Source: Gari tellinella
Taxonomy: Eukaryota > Mollusca > Bivalvia > Cardiida > Psammobiidae
Direction: 5' to 3'
NCBI GenBank assembly: GCA_922989275.2
Contig: OV277864.1
Coordinates: 51,893,550-51,957,549, forward strand
Length of the DNA: 64,000 nucleotides
The position numbers and the translations under genes are program-made. This document shows positions 44,540 through 55,921 of this stretch, one piece after another (position 1 is the stretch's first letter; each line of letters begins with the position of its first letter). Under the pieces are notes generated by a model. It worked only from the letters and a program-made list of their open reading frames with translations, did no database searches and was not told where the DNA came from.

Positions 44540-45720
44540 TGAAAATCAATTACTCTTACACATTTCTCTTCCCGTAGACTGGTGCTGGACGGGGATGCAA
44601 GGGGTCCACCTGGAACTCTCTGTTGCTGCACTAGGGGCTGTCGAAAGAAATTGTCCTCTTTTTCTACTGTCCGACTCCATATTTCTGTTGCTTTTTTTCT
44701 CAGCCTCTTTTTTCTTCTAAGGGATACAGTTTGAAATTTAATTGGTTTCATACGGCATTCATGGTGAATTCGTCTCCAGTACTATGTGCGGATTGTTTCA
44801 GCAACTTGTGGCAATTTGGTCCAAGTGAACGAGGAAAATCAGATTGCAGCTATGTCTTGTTTTAGAAAACATCAAGTTTTCTTTTTTTGCAATAGCGTTG
44901 CATGCGAAATAACACTGACTACTGTGGTCTTGAAAATATAATGTTGAATGTTGAAGCTTGATTGGCGTTACTGATCCTGATATCAATCCTGGTATCGAAA
45001 GTTGCATCCAATGTAAAATGCTCTCTGATAAATCTACTTATCACAACTAACTTTTGTATTTTGGAGTTAGTCCTCATTACTTGTATCTTCTTTAAGTCAA
45101 ACGTGTTCTCATGGCAGTTCCATTGGATGTCTGTGTCTCACACTGAATGTCCTGATATCTGCTGGATAGAAGTCCTAGATCGATTGTGTAATTCAGGTCT
45201 TCTAGGACTGAATGCATTGTCCACTACAAACCAATTGTTCCGTCCTCTCAACCACATTTCCCATGAAAACAGTCAATTGCAATGTAGAAGCGCTTCGCTT
45301 ACAGAATGCGCATATGCTTCACTCCGGTATCCAATTTACTTTGAATGGCTCTTTAAACTGCTTGTTGAGCAATGCATGACACTCAATATTGTTGTAAAAG
45401 GACCGGATGATATCCAACAATTTATTTGGTATGCCATACTGGATCAGTATCTTCCGGTCTTCCTGAATGACTCATGAGGTTTAGACTGACAAACGCCTTC
45501 TCAAAAGTCGATGAATAAAATTGCAGTAGAGCTCTTCCATTTGTGAAAACTAGGATGTGCTCAATGCATGATCTACCTTTCCCAGAGACATTTGCCTGAG
45601 CTTGATGTAATACGGATTCAGCTGCTATATTAATGTAATGCTTTAAAGAAGACATTGCTGGTTGGCGAAAGAAAGGCAATACATCTCCAGTAAGTGTAGT
45701 TTCACATGTCATATTTTGTT
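44540..45720 (-). pseudogene. Broken LINE (non-LTR retrotransposon) reverse transcriptase, 3' part
   Basis: Read on the minus strand in several frames, pieces of a LINE ORF2 are visible: GKGRSCIEHIL (about 45555-45590), FEKAF (about 45491-45508; with one base removed the frame would read LFIDFEKAF-like), YGIPNKLLDIIRSFYNNIE then a KQFKEPFKV-like stretch (about 45340-45440), and a basic C-terminal tail with KKATEIWSRTVEKE (about 44640-44700). In this group these correspond to the RT palm domain and the post-RT tail that lies near the 3' end. Frameshifts and stops break it repeatedly, and the endonuclease domain and the YADD catalytic part were not found intact. The 171-codon plus-strand frame at 44962-45477 is its antisense shadow. 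The clade (RTE or CR1-like) is not settled. Confidence 0.65.
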
Positions 45721-45739
45721 CAACTTTGCCATGACTCCT

Positions 45740-46520
45740 TTCTTCCCATCATCTAGAATATTATTTAATCAGTATATGCTGCAATAGCCATTGGGTGTCT
45801 GGTGTTCTGTTTTGGTCAATATAACGTCACTTGTTTTCCTAGTTTTTCTTATCAGACTCCTGACATTCTCATTTATTTGTTTTTCTTGTAACATAATTGC
45901 TGTTTTGTATTAAAAAGTTTAAATCTGTTTTGAGGATACATGTATATCTAAACTGTTTTCGACATATATTACACATTAGCAATTTGCTTGCAGAATGCAG
46001 TCTGTATCCATAGTAATTTGTAGAGCTTGTTCAATATTTACTCATTACTCTTATCTTCTATGTGTAGATAAACGCAAAGGATTCATCGTAAAAAGTCAAT
46101 CATGGGATTTTAGCAGCAATCGATAATTCTCATGGGCGTTTCTGGACTGTTTTAAGTTAATATACAAGCAAACATAATTGTATGAAAAATCTGTTTGACT
46201 TTGTCGGCGTCAAAAAGGTTTAATGATCTTGATCAAGATACTAATAACGTAGACTGGTGCCCCATTGATGTACTAAATCGTATTGGTTCAATGAAACAAC
46301 TATCTCGAGTTATATGTCGTGTTCAATTAGTCGTTATAAACGGTAGAGCATATTATTACAAACGAAATCGTTTAGATAATTGTTGTACGTTAACCTATTC
46401 GCAGCTAGTGCTGACCTTATTAGACTTAAAGTTTACACATTATTTGGACGTAGACCAGATGCTCGATCAATTCCTCATTCGATATGATGCCACCTAAAAA
46501 TACAAAACAAACAAAAAGGT
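45740..46520. other. No gene recognised; one open frame of unknown meaning
   Basis: A plus-strand open stretch runs from 46195 to 46497 but its first codon is TTG; the first in-frame ATG is near 46288. I recognise no domain in it. It ends just upstream of a TTAA MITE. In this base composition such a frame is expected by chance, so it is not called a CDS. Confidence 0.4.
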
Positions 46521-46524
46521 TTAA

Positions 46525-46708
46525 CCCATTTATGCCCAGTGGATTTTTCCATGTTTTATATATTGGATTAGTCCATTTTTATCAAAGGGATGCCTGGTCA
46601 AAAATTTTATTTTCATATTAAAATTCTTATCAACAAACAGTGTAGACTCTGATAAGAGTCTACACTGTTTGCATATGTTCCATATAAGGGATGATGGGTA
46701 CAAATGGG
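46525..46708. mobile_element. TTAA-type MITE (CCCATTTATGCCC family), intact reference copy
   Basis: TTAA at 46521-46524; left CCCATTTATGCCCAGTGGA, right GATGATGGGTACAAATGGG followed by TTAT. The core is short: GTGTAGACTCTGAT and AGAGTCTACAC. The copies at 4252/5768 and 21130/22425 are split by insertions. Confidence 0.8.
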
Positions 46709-46719
46709 TTATTCAAGAT

Positions 46720-47390
46720 ATTCGGGAGCATTCTTAGGTTAACTTAAAGTGCACAATTATGTAGAAAAATATAATTTAGATTTGTTTAAGGACCGCAATT
46801 AAAAAAAATGTTTATCCTAAAATCAATACTTATCTGATACAGATCCTCTCATGTATTTACTATGGTATATCCTTAAATGACCGATAGAGTCTAAATGCCG
46901 GAACACATTATCTAGGGACCCAAAAAATAAGTACGCATCGCCTATGTGTGTATAAGTATTGATAATGTATTGAAGTTTTGATGTAAAACTTAACCTTTTT
47001 TCTTATTATGTAACACTTTTGAAGAAGTAAGTGTTTTAAGAATTTGTAATCACTTACCGTTGCATTGTATATACGATGTATATTACATTGTGCTCACCGA
47101 TATCATATTTACATTTATGAAAGGTAACCAAACCATTATATACTTACCCAAGGAGAACGTTTTCTTTCAAATAAATGAGCTTAAATTAAAACATCGGGTC
47201 AGTTTGTATTGCTAAGAAACCGTGAAAAGTATATGTATATTGCAAAACTTATACCGCTTCTTGCGAAAAGGTAGACTGTCAAATTAGTCCCTGTTTTGAT
47301 GTTATATTATAGGCAGTTCAGTTTAAGAAATATCTATGAAAGTAGGACCCAGATAAGACGTAAATTTACTTGGCGTCTACAATATAAGCA
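46720..47390. other. No feature recognised
   Basis: AT-rich sequence with no MITE termini, tRNA boxes or ORFs beyond chance. Confidence 0.4.
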
Positions 47391-47394
47391 GACA

Positions 47395-47725
47395 CAGTAC
47401 TTCTTCCCTAAAACGATCCCTCCTGACAACGATGCTTTCCGCTGTTCCCCCTAAATAAAAAATAATTATGGCTACGCTTTTACTTCTGAAATATCGTCTG
47501 CTTAGAATTATCGTTTGCTATATATTCTCAAAGTTACACATTTGGACAACAAATACAATTATACCAGTGAAAAACAGTCTGAAATCAAACTTTTGACAAA
47601 TGTAAGACAAACCAGCGTCAACACTTTAATAGCATTCACTGTTTCTCCCTATAACAATTTCTTCCGAACAACACACAATTTTTGTCTCCCACTGGGCATT
47701 GTTGTACAGCAGGGAGCACTATATA
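47395..47725. mobile_element. MITE, 'CTCCCTC..ACAACA' family
   Basis: GATCCCTCCTGACAACGATG on the left, TTGTCTCCCACTGGGCATTG then TTGTACAGCAGGGAGCAC on the right. The central palindrome is lost or eroded. Confidence 0.55.
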
Positions 47726-47729
47726 TAAG

Positions 47730-48470
47730 CGTTTAGAATATAGATTTCTGAAACCTGGCATATAAGAAATAAAACAAGCTATACCAGTTGAAATAATTAA
47801 TTTAGACATAATCTATACATAATATACATTGTCTCATTTAAAGTTAACTGGAAACCGTTTGTAATATTATGTGCCACTATGAGTTTGTTGCAATTAATCC
47901 ATTATATGCTAATGTCATTATTTGATTCCATAAGAGTATCATAGGTATAAGTCGTTAATAAAGAAATACAAATACAGTGTGTGTAAAACAACTGACAATA
48001 AAAACACCATACTCAGTTTAAACATTTATTTTAGTTTAATCAGCCGATAAAATAGACAAGTGGTCAAAAACGCGCGAAGAAGCAAAGCCAAGGCCGACAT
48101 AATATTTTTATTTGAATTAAATAACGGATGGGTTTCTTTATGACTGAACTCTATATATCTGGGTAAATGATGCTTGTGTGAATATGTAAACTAATTGAAC
48201 AATAAAATATTATTAAACTAGAAAAATACAAAATTGGGGTAATAAAGCCGGGATGTCCCAAAGTAATGCATGACAGACAAAAGTAAAGGCAAATAATGCG
48301 ACTGTCAATTTACTTTTGTACTGCATTAAGCATCACAAGTGCATCATATTTGAAATGTTATATTGCTTTCAAATAAGTGCTGCTGCTGAATACGAAAACT
48401 ATTTTTCATGGTTGAATACATTAATGCCGAATTCGTGTCCTCTCGACATGTCTTAATTGGTAAAACTACT
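47730..48470. other. One weak palindrome, otherwise nothing recognised
   Basis: A palindrome of the GCATTAAG type lies at about 48265-48330 (ATGCATGACAG..AAAAGTAAA and TTTACTTTTGTACTGCATTA). No gene is visible. Confidence 0.4.
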
Positions 48471-48474
48471 TTAA

Positions 48475-48709
48475 CCCTTTTACCCATAAACACGATTTTA
48501 TACAGTTTTACTATGTCCTTACATTAAAATAGTTATTCCGCTTGATGAATATGTTCCATGAGAAAACAATCCTACATTGAAGCAGACGGTAGCTTTAAAC
48601 CGGATTAAAGTTAAGAAGAATCCGCTTTAATGCGCAGTATGCTTTATTTTCAAAATGCCGTAAGTGATCAAATGTCTCCAATACTAAACACAGGCTAATG
48701 AATAATGGT
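48475..48709. mobile_element. Diverged TTAA-type MITE (CCCTTTTACCC termini)
   Basis: TTAA at 48471-48474, then CCCTTTTACCCATAAACACG; right GGCTAATGAATAATGGTTTAA. Core remnant AAGAATCCGCTTTAATGCGC. Looks like an old member of the CCCTTTACC family. Confidence 0.6.
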
Positions 48710-48719
48710 TTAAGGTAAG

Positions 48720-49950
48720 CGCATTGTCAACTATTCATAATGTTTATATCTGCTCTAGAAATTTCTTAAACTTTGTTAATCTGCCAGAGTCTATTATTTT
48801 TCATATATAAGCGATGTGTCGGTTGAATCAAGTAAGTCATAACATTACATGTTTGCAAAACCATACATTTTGAAAAACAAATACTATGGCATCGCATCAA
48901 ACACAATCTTTCTCGGCATTTCACCTGTTTTGCATCTAAGTCAAAATTAATTAAATGCGCCTGTTATGTCGCAAATAAAAGGGAAAAACAATAAAGTGGC
49001 TGGATACTAAATGTTAACATCAAACGTTCAACGTTGAAATAATCCACTAAAGATAATAAGATGAATATTGTATTTAACAACATGATATATGAAACGAATT
49101 ATTTGACTTTCATCAAACCGTTCGCTGTACGATGTTATTCACTGATCGTCAAATTTACAGTTAATTTATAACGTTACCTTCTGACGATTAATTACAGATT
49201 TTTTGGTCTGGAATAAATAAATTTGCAATGGAAACGATTACCTTACAACAAACACGTTCGTCGTTGTGACTATGTTGTACTACCGATTTTATCAATGTAT
49301 ATAAAATAACTATGTACCAGAAAGTCATGAACATTTTAAGAGGGTAAAGGCATAAAATAGCTATTTGAAATGTTGTTTTTATTCGTTAAATGTTGCCATA
49401 TTTAATAGTACATAACCGCTTGGTGCTGAACAATCGTAGTAACCAGCGCCTTAGAACAATCTAGCATGAACAGTTACTACATTTCGGCTAGGAAATGTAG
49501 CTTTGGAAAATTATAATTACATATGTAATGTCTCACATCATGATAGCTGACAGTTTTTTTAATAGAGAAAAAAAATAATATCAAATAGAGTGACGTCACA
49601 AATAATATCATAAAGAGTGACAGTATACATTTTTTGATAGATGTAAAAGACATGCAAAATGTTTAATTTTGGTCTATGGGAAATTAACATTGTAACTCAA
49701 AGCGAGTTGTAATAATATATATAAGCATGTGACATGTGTCTCACTCGACTTAGTTTGTATCGTCTCTTATTGTAATTATTTTTTAATCAATGTAACTATT
49801 TCGGAATCTTATAAACCATATAAATTAAACTGTAAAGATTAATCGCTATTGAAAGTACCCGGATCCATGCCATATGCTTAATATATATCGTCTTCCAAAA
49901 ATGTCAAAATAATTTTGTTATTTTAAAACTGAAGACGATACTAATATGAG
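48720..49950. other. No feature recognised
   Basis: AT-rich, unique-looking sequence. No terminal repeats, RNA boxes or long frames. Confidence 0.4.
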
Positions 49951-49954
49951 TGAT

Positions 49955-50022
49955 AAATAGTTTAGATTCGGATCAGACGCCGCGTGACGCGGCGTCTGAT
50001 CTGGATCAAAACTGTTTGTAAA
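49955..50022. repeat. Palindromic core without clear MITE ends
   Basis: Arms GGATCAGACGCCGCG and CGCGGCGTCTGATC around TGA, outer AGTTTAGATTC and GGATCAAAACTGTTTG. The flanking sequence is not recognised as any of the families above. A possible degenerate tRNA-like stretch follows on the minus strand (about 50080-50155). Confidence 0.7.
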
Positions 50023-50159
50023 TATTAGCCAAATAATGTGCATTCCCGGTTGTACCGACGTATAGGTGGATACGCGCCCGAACGAGATTTGATCAAGCGA
50101 GTTCTGTATTTACAGTACAGTGTTCTACTCCACTGAACCATTGTTCATTTACAGTCTAA

Positions 50160-51080
50160 GTATGGGTTTTAATGTAGATGTTGTTAAGTTCTTCATGAGA
50201 GTAAAAAAACATTAAAGATGGCTTAAATACTTGGATTTATTCTAGATTATACTAAATCATGCAAAGCTTTATCTGTATCACTAGATCTACAATAAACAAT
50301 TACCAATAATTATATGAAACAATTACCAAGTTTATTTCATATGTTTCTTTTATATTTCCAATATAGGAATGTTAACATTCACTAAATATTTAAATATAAT
50401 TGTTATAATTTCTTCCAGGAATACTCATAAATTCATTATATTAATATAGTTAAATACACATCTTAATACACGTATCTATTTCATGTAAATATGAAATTTT
50501 TAATAGCATATGAAAGAAAATCATTCTACTAAACAAACTCTGAATACACATTCACCCCCTTGTAATTGTACTGATTTATTAACATATTTTACTTTCTGAT
50601 ATTAACGAAATAGAAGAAGATGGATTAACAGATAGTAAAATAATCTAGATGTCATGCATATTTAATGGCGCTATCTAAAGTCTTACAACTTAAACAATGG
50701 TGTTACACATCGAGGTTATAGCTTAGGGCATTACAATTATACCGTGTAATTTATTGCTCGTTTTTTACTAAAATCTCAGTTAATGTTTTTTTCTATTCTG
50801 TTGGAGTATAGCTAGCACACGAACCAGTCGAATAGACCACTTGTATGCTACGCGTGTTTCCGAAGTAACTAAATAATTGATCAGGTTCAAAACAGATGGT
50901 CATATATAACGGAAAACATACGGATGTTAAATCTTTTTTTACATTTGATGATTTATTAATGATAACAACAGCGTTTGATAATGTTGAATATAATAGCATA
51001 ATGCCTAATGGGTAACAATATGTTGACTTATAATTGTTTAGGTCGACGTGTCCGCATTTACCTAATGAGCATCTGGCTTA
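50160..51080. other. No feature recognised
   Basis: Very AT-rich sequence with no repeat termini or convincing frames. Confidence 0.4.
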
Positions 51081-51300
51081 ACTACAGTGCTCTTTCCATT
51101 CAACGGCCCTCTGAACAACGATTCCCTCCTTACAACAACGCTTGCTGCTGTTTCCAAAACAATATGTCTAACGGTATCACAGCTGCAATAGTGTCTGCTT
51201 AAAATTGTCGTCTGTTGTATTTCTCAAAGTAAGGTATTGGACATTTTGACCGAAGACATAAAGACGAGAGACAAACAGTTTGAACCTTAAGATACGAGGG
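51081..51300. mobile_element. Left half of a MITE, 'CTCCCTC..ACAACA' family
   Basis: ACAGTGCTCTTTCCATTCAA, GATTCCCTCCTTACAACAAC, GTGTCTGCTTAAAATTGTCG, then AACAGTTTGAACCTTA where the core starts and is lost. Confidence 0.55.
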
Positions 51301-51949
51301 TTGTTCAAACAGTTTTGATACTGGATCAATAGAGATGGTGCTAATGAACACAGGGCTGGCTAAGTCTGGGCGGTTGCGCCTTGTCCAGTAAAACGTTTGC
51401 AAAAAACATAAACATCAAGCTGAATATCTTTACAGAAAACTAATGAAGCGCCTCATGTGGGGTCTCTGACTTATTTTTGATAGTTTGTTAAAATGAATTT
51501 AAGAAAACACACTTGAAGTTGAGTATGTCAGAATCTCTCTAGACATAATGAGTTGGCTGTGCCATAATCTTCATGAGTTTACAGTGAACAGAGCGGCGCT
51601 ACACGTATATATATCTAAGGAAAAATAATATTATATAATGTCTTCCTGTGCAAGAGCTTTTTTAAGCACCGTAAACCCAGTTTATCCCCTGATCAATGTG
51701 GGTGTCAAAAAGCTTTTAAGAATGTGTGAGGCTTTCGTATGAACATAATTTTGTCATTTTGTTTTTATTTTTCCCGACATGTGAAGAATTCGGATCTGCT
51801 CTCAGGGGTATTGAGGGTCTGAACGAATGATTCACACGTGTATGACATACTCGTATGAAAACGTGAATAATGCGTACGAATTGTTCACATGTATGAAGAA
51901 TTTGAAGTATGAACTTTACGGCTCAACATTGGTTTACAGAAAGAAAGAA

Positions 51950-52205
51950 ACATTACCGACTGCTCAACATGATTGTGCGCATTCAATCGTGCAAACTCAT
52001 TTATGAAAGTCTTCTCGGCCAATAACAAATCGGGGTTTGAATTGTTTAATAGCTGCCTTGTTTCTTTTCTGGAGAAGTTTAAAGCAGAGGTTTACGAGCG
52101 TGCCATTTTTTCTTTTGAAAAACACAACCCTCAGAAGTATCACGTCATTTACACGCAACGTCATCTTTTTGGCGAAGTTTTAGATAAAACTCTACCAACG
52201 ATGTA
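51950..52205 (+). repeat. Repeat related to 19058-19270
   Basis: It shares ACTGCTCAACATGATTG, GCATTCAATCGT, CCATTTTTTCTTTTGAA and the AACGTCAT motif with the middle of the 18899-19489 element. A 77-codon frame (51973-52206) spans it, but the related copy is not open in the same frame, so I regard it as non-coding. Confidence 0.5.
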
Positions 52206-52450
52206 GGAGAAAAAATAAAACAAATGTATTAGACTTAATTAGAATGTGGAACCGTTGATTTAAAGTTTTAGGATGATTTAGTTAACGTTACTGATATTTG
52301 CATCCCTTTCTGCCAATAGATACTAAATGGAATGAAAAATACATTACATGTTTATGTGTTATAAGACACTCAGTTACCCAAAGTCTGGTGTGGTATAAAG
52401 GGTTAACATATTAGAGGATTAATGACTTCCTAGCAGAGAAATGTTAATTA

Positions 52451-52695
52451 CAGTGGAGAATCTGTTATTCTTACCCGTTTAAACGCAAACGTACGCAAAC
52501 GCAAAGCACTAAAACGTAGAAAAGAACAACTTTTGGACAATTCTGATAATTATTGTTTATCTTGGTGGCAAACAGTTTGGAGCCTGATCAGACGCCGGGT
52601 TACCCGGCGTCTGATTTGCTCCAAACAGTTTGCACTGCAAATAATAGTTTTAGCGTAAACGCGTTTATTGGGAAAGAATAACAGATTCTCCACTG
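52451..52695. mobile_element. TA-flanked MITE (CAGTGGAGAA family)
   Basis: TA at 52449-52450 and 52696-52697. Ends CAGTGGAGAATCTGTTATTC and GAATAACAGATTCTCCACTG. Core (about 52568-52634) with CAGACGCCGGGTTACCCGGC. First of three abutting MITEs. Confidence 0.9.
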
Positions 52696-52697
52696 TA

Positions 52698-52906
52698 ACC
52701 CTTAGCCCGCCAAATAAATTGTCGTCTGCTATATTTCTCATCTGCTTCAAGTTTCAAAGTGCTTCAAAGTTGCTCCAAATTGCTGAAATTGTTGTCCGAG
52801 TGTCAAACAGCTTGGATCCGGATGAGACGCCGAATTACTCGGCGTCTCATCCGGATCCAACCTGTTTGCATATGGAGCTATAGTCGTGAGTGGCAGGCTA
52901 AGGGTT
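52698..52906. mobile_element. MITE (CCCTTAGCCCGCC termini) with arm-coupled core variant
   Basis: Left ACCCTTAGCCCGCCAAATAA, right GAGTGGCAGGCTAAGGGTTA. The core (52804-52869) is nearly perfect but carries GATGAGACGCC and GGCGTCTCATC, where other copies have GATCAGACGCC and GGCGTCTGATC: the same change in both arms. Confidence 0.8.
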
Positions 52907-52907
52907 A

Positions 52908-53142
52908 GACCTTCAACCCTAAATTTCTCTTGTGGGTATTTATAATTCTTTTGGACTCTTCAAGTATAAGTATTTTGAACCAGTCTACTGTTACATTTCT
53001 GATATGACGTCGAAAAACAAATTAAAATATCAAACAGTGCAGACCCTGATCAGAGGGCTCCTATAGGAGCCCTCTGATCAGGGTCTACACTGTTTGCATA
53101 TGTAATCAGTAATCTCTACAGAGGGCTGTAGGGTTGAAAGGG
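52908..53142. mobile_element. TTAA-type MITE (CCCTTTCAACCC family)
   Basis: Left CCTTCAACCCTAAATTTC, right CTGTAGGGTTGAAAGGG then TTAA (53143-53146). Core (53033-53097): GATCAGAGGGCTCC and GGAGCCCTCTGATC around TATA, outer CAAACAGTGCAGACCC. Confidence 0.8.
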
Positions 53143-53149
53143 TTAAATA

Positions 53150-54045
53150 AAGGTGCAATCTGACTACGCAGTAAAGGGTATATATTACCTGTAACGAAGA
53201 CAAAACTGATGTTTTATCAAGAAGGTATACCTACGGTTAATATACATGATCTTTCAATATTTGCCTGTGATGGAAAGGGCGTTCTTGTAATTAGCCTCCT
53301 AATTAAGTCGGCGAATATAGTATGTACGTAATGCTCTACCATTACTAGTTCAACGGGACGAAAAGAAACTTCTAAAAGTGATTGATGTAGGATGTTCGTT
53401 TGAAATGACGTAAGATATACCACGCATCTACATCAAAAAATCGGATAACACGTGTATAGAAGCTTAAATCTTCAACTGATTAACGCCGATTACAAAAAGT
53501 TTTCCAAACAAATTTGATACAGATCAAACGACACGTGAAGAGGCGTCTAATCAGGATCCAAATTGCGTTGCCACACATTACAATTGTTTTAAGCCGAAAT
53601 TCCTAGAATTTTAATTTTAGAAATAAAGCAGACGGCAGTTGTATACAAAAAGATGTCGTCTTGTCAGTGAAGGGGTCAATTAAAAATGTATTAACTCCTA
53701 AAAATCCAAGTTATAGCCACATTCCCCTACATAGTTACATCTCAACATCTCTTGCAATATGGAAATGTGTGTATAGTGTTTAGACAATTAGTTGACAATT
53801 GATTAGGTAGAATAATTGAGAGTTAATTCAAAATTGGACTCAGGAGAGCAATGAAGAAGAAATTTCGAATGTGTGCTTATACGAACGGACGGACAAAGTG
53901 TATATGTACGTTAATATCCCCCAATTTTATTGACATACATAACAGTTGTCAAAATACCATTATAACGTCACTACTTCTTTAATCTTTATATCTAAAAGTA
54001 CAAAGTTGAGTTATTTAATTTGCAAATTCAACTCTATGTTAAATA
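53150..54045. other. No gene; one eroded core
   Basis: An eroded palindrome at about 53505-53575 (CAAACGACACGTGAAGAGGC). The rest shows nothing recognisable. Confidence 0.4.
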
Positions 54046-54049
54046 CAAG

Positions 54050-54395
54050 TACAGTGCTATTTCCCTACAACAACACTATCAGAAAGACAAATATTGAGAG
54101 ATGTGTTATTTGGAGGGAAAATTAATACCTTTAGAATGCTGAAGTTGATTGGGCTCACATCTGCAAAAGTCTTGAACCAAGATCAGACGCCGCGTTTTAC
54201 GCGGCGTTTGATCTAGGTTCAAACTGTTAATCGCTTGTCAAAAAGCGTAACTTGAAATTTCTTTTAGCGCACAATAATGCGGCTTAGAAAGCGTTAGACA
54301 CAATTGTCTTGTTTTCGGAAGAGCGGCAAGCATTGTCTTGAGGCTTTACTCATTGTTAGGAGGGTTCGTTGTAAGATCGGGGGAGTACTGTACTC
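54050..54395. mobile_element. MITE, 'CTCCCTC..ACAACA' family
   Basis: Left ACAGTGCTATTTCCCTACAA, right GTAAGATCGGGGGAGTACTG. Core (about 54168-54230) GATCAGACGCCGCG and CGCGGCGTTTGATC around TTTTA. Confidence 0.7.
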
Positions 54396-54903
54396 GTTTC
54401 TTATAAACGCATCTTCGTATACAATGTCAACACATTCAGTCGGAATAGCGTTTATGCAAACGCACATTTTCCGGAAAAATAAATAGTGGGTGGCAAATTG
54501 CTTTATTGTTTCAAGGTCTACACTGTTTGCCCAAGGACGTTTGTCAAGATACTCAGGGTCACTAAGGTAACATAACACAAGTCGTGACAAAGAAATAATA
54601 TCGTGCCGTCAGGAAATTCAAAATAAATTTTCTAATTAGTGCACGATATTTATAAAGTTATTCCCATGCGCCTAATGCATACTTATAAGTGTAAATTCTA
54701 CATTATTGTGCCGAAGAAAGAATTTTGAATACACTTGATGATTACTGAGTATTGGAATAATAAAAATAAAATGTTCATGGTTTAGACAGTGTGTTGATTT
54801 GCTTCCTTTGATCACTAACGAGATTAATGCGTACTGTACAATAATGAGCACAATTAAATTGTCATTTGGAAATACTTGTGGTACAAATTGGAAGCCAGGT
54901 TTA

Positions 54904-55149
54904 CAGTGGAGAATCTGTTATTCTTTCCCGTTTAAACGCAAACGTACGCAAACGCAAAACACTAAAACGTAGAAAAGTACAACTTTTTGACAATTCTGAT
55001 AATTCGTCTTTATCTTGGTGGCAAACAGTTTGGAGCCTGATCAGACGCCGGGTTACCCGGCGTCTGATCTGGCTCCAAACTGTTTGCACTGCAAATAATA
55101 GTTTTAGCGTAAACGCGTTTATTGGGAAATAATAACACATTCTCCACTG
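54904..55149. mobile_element. TA-flanked MITE (CAGTGGAGAA family)
   Basis: TA at 54902-54903 and 55150-55151. Ends CAGTGGAGAATCTGTTATTC and AATAACACATTCTCCACTG. Core (about 55024-55087) with CCGGGTTACCCGG. 246 bp. The overlapping frames on both strands are repeat artefacts. Confidence 0.9.
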
Positions 55150-55154
55150 TAACA

Positions 55155-55730
55155 GGGTAAAATTGTGTCACGCTCATGTCGGTAATAAAAATACAAAACT
55201 TCAGTACACTTCCGTCTGCAATTAATTTTAAACCAGATCTGTCTCAGCAGAGTTCAAATGATGCACGACTAAATCTAAACTAAACGCTATTCTAACAGTT
55301 TTGAGGAATAAATATATATACCTACTGGCGTTTTGAGGTACATGTAACAGCATCAATTTACATATCGGCCTTGTGAAATAACAGCATTGATATACATGTT
55401 GGAGTTATATAAACATAGCGGCGTTGTGAAAGTTCTAAGGAAAAGGGTTTTACAGCCATAACGGGAATAATTCCAAACCCTTGTAATCACGTAAAAGTCT
55501 TATATTACCAGCTGTTATGTAATTACATAGTCAAAAACTAGTAACAATACTAAACTCTACTATACTTCAATGGTACATACTCCATCAAAGACAAATTACA
55601 GCGTATTTAAATGTTATACACGTATGTTATAAAAAATAGCAGCCTGCAAATAAAAGTTAACGTTTGTAAAGTAAGTGTTTCAAATTGTGCAATATGTCCA
55701 TTATTCATTTTATTGCCGAGTTGTGTGAAA
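55155..55730. other. No feature recognised
   Basis: AT-rich sequence; nothing supported on either strand. Confidence 0.4.
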
Positions 55731-55732
55731 TA

Positions 55733-55921
55733 CAGTCGAACCTCGATAAGTCGAACTTAGTTTGTACAATCCCATATTTCAAAGTAAAAACGGGGCTTAT
55801 CCACATCTTAACTTTAGAAAACGGGAATGCAGGACTTAAATAATATCGACATATCAAATTGAAACTTATGAAATACTTGTGCGACCGATGTATGCGAGTT
55901 CGAAGTATCTTGTTTCGACTG
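55733..55921. mobile_element. TA-flanked MITE (CAGTCGAAC family)
   Basis: TA at 55731-55732 and 55922-55923. Left CAGTCGAACCTCGATAAGTC, right CGAAGTATCTTGTTTCGACTG. Centre palindrome eroded (AAAGTAAAAACGGGGCTTAT). Confidence 0.75.

Noticed and set aside
44962..45477. 171-codon plus-strand ORF, the longest in the window
   Set aside because: It is the antisense of the broken LINE reverse-transcriptase fragment, whose recognisable motifs are all on the minus strand.
46195..46497. 100-codon plus-strand ORF
   Set aside because: It starts with TTG, has no recognised domain and no splice or promoter context. At this AT content several such frames are expected in 64 kb. Kept only as a note.
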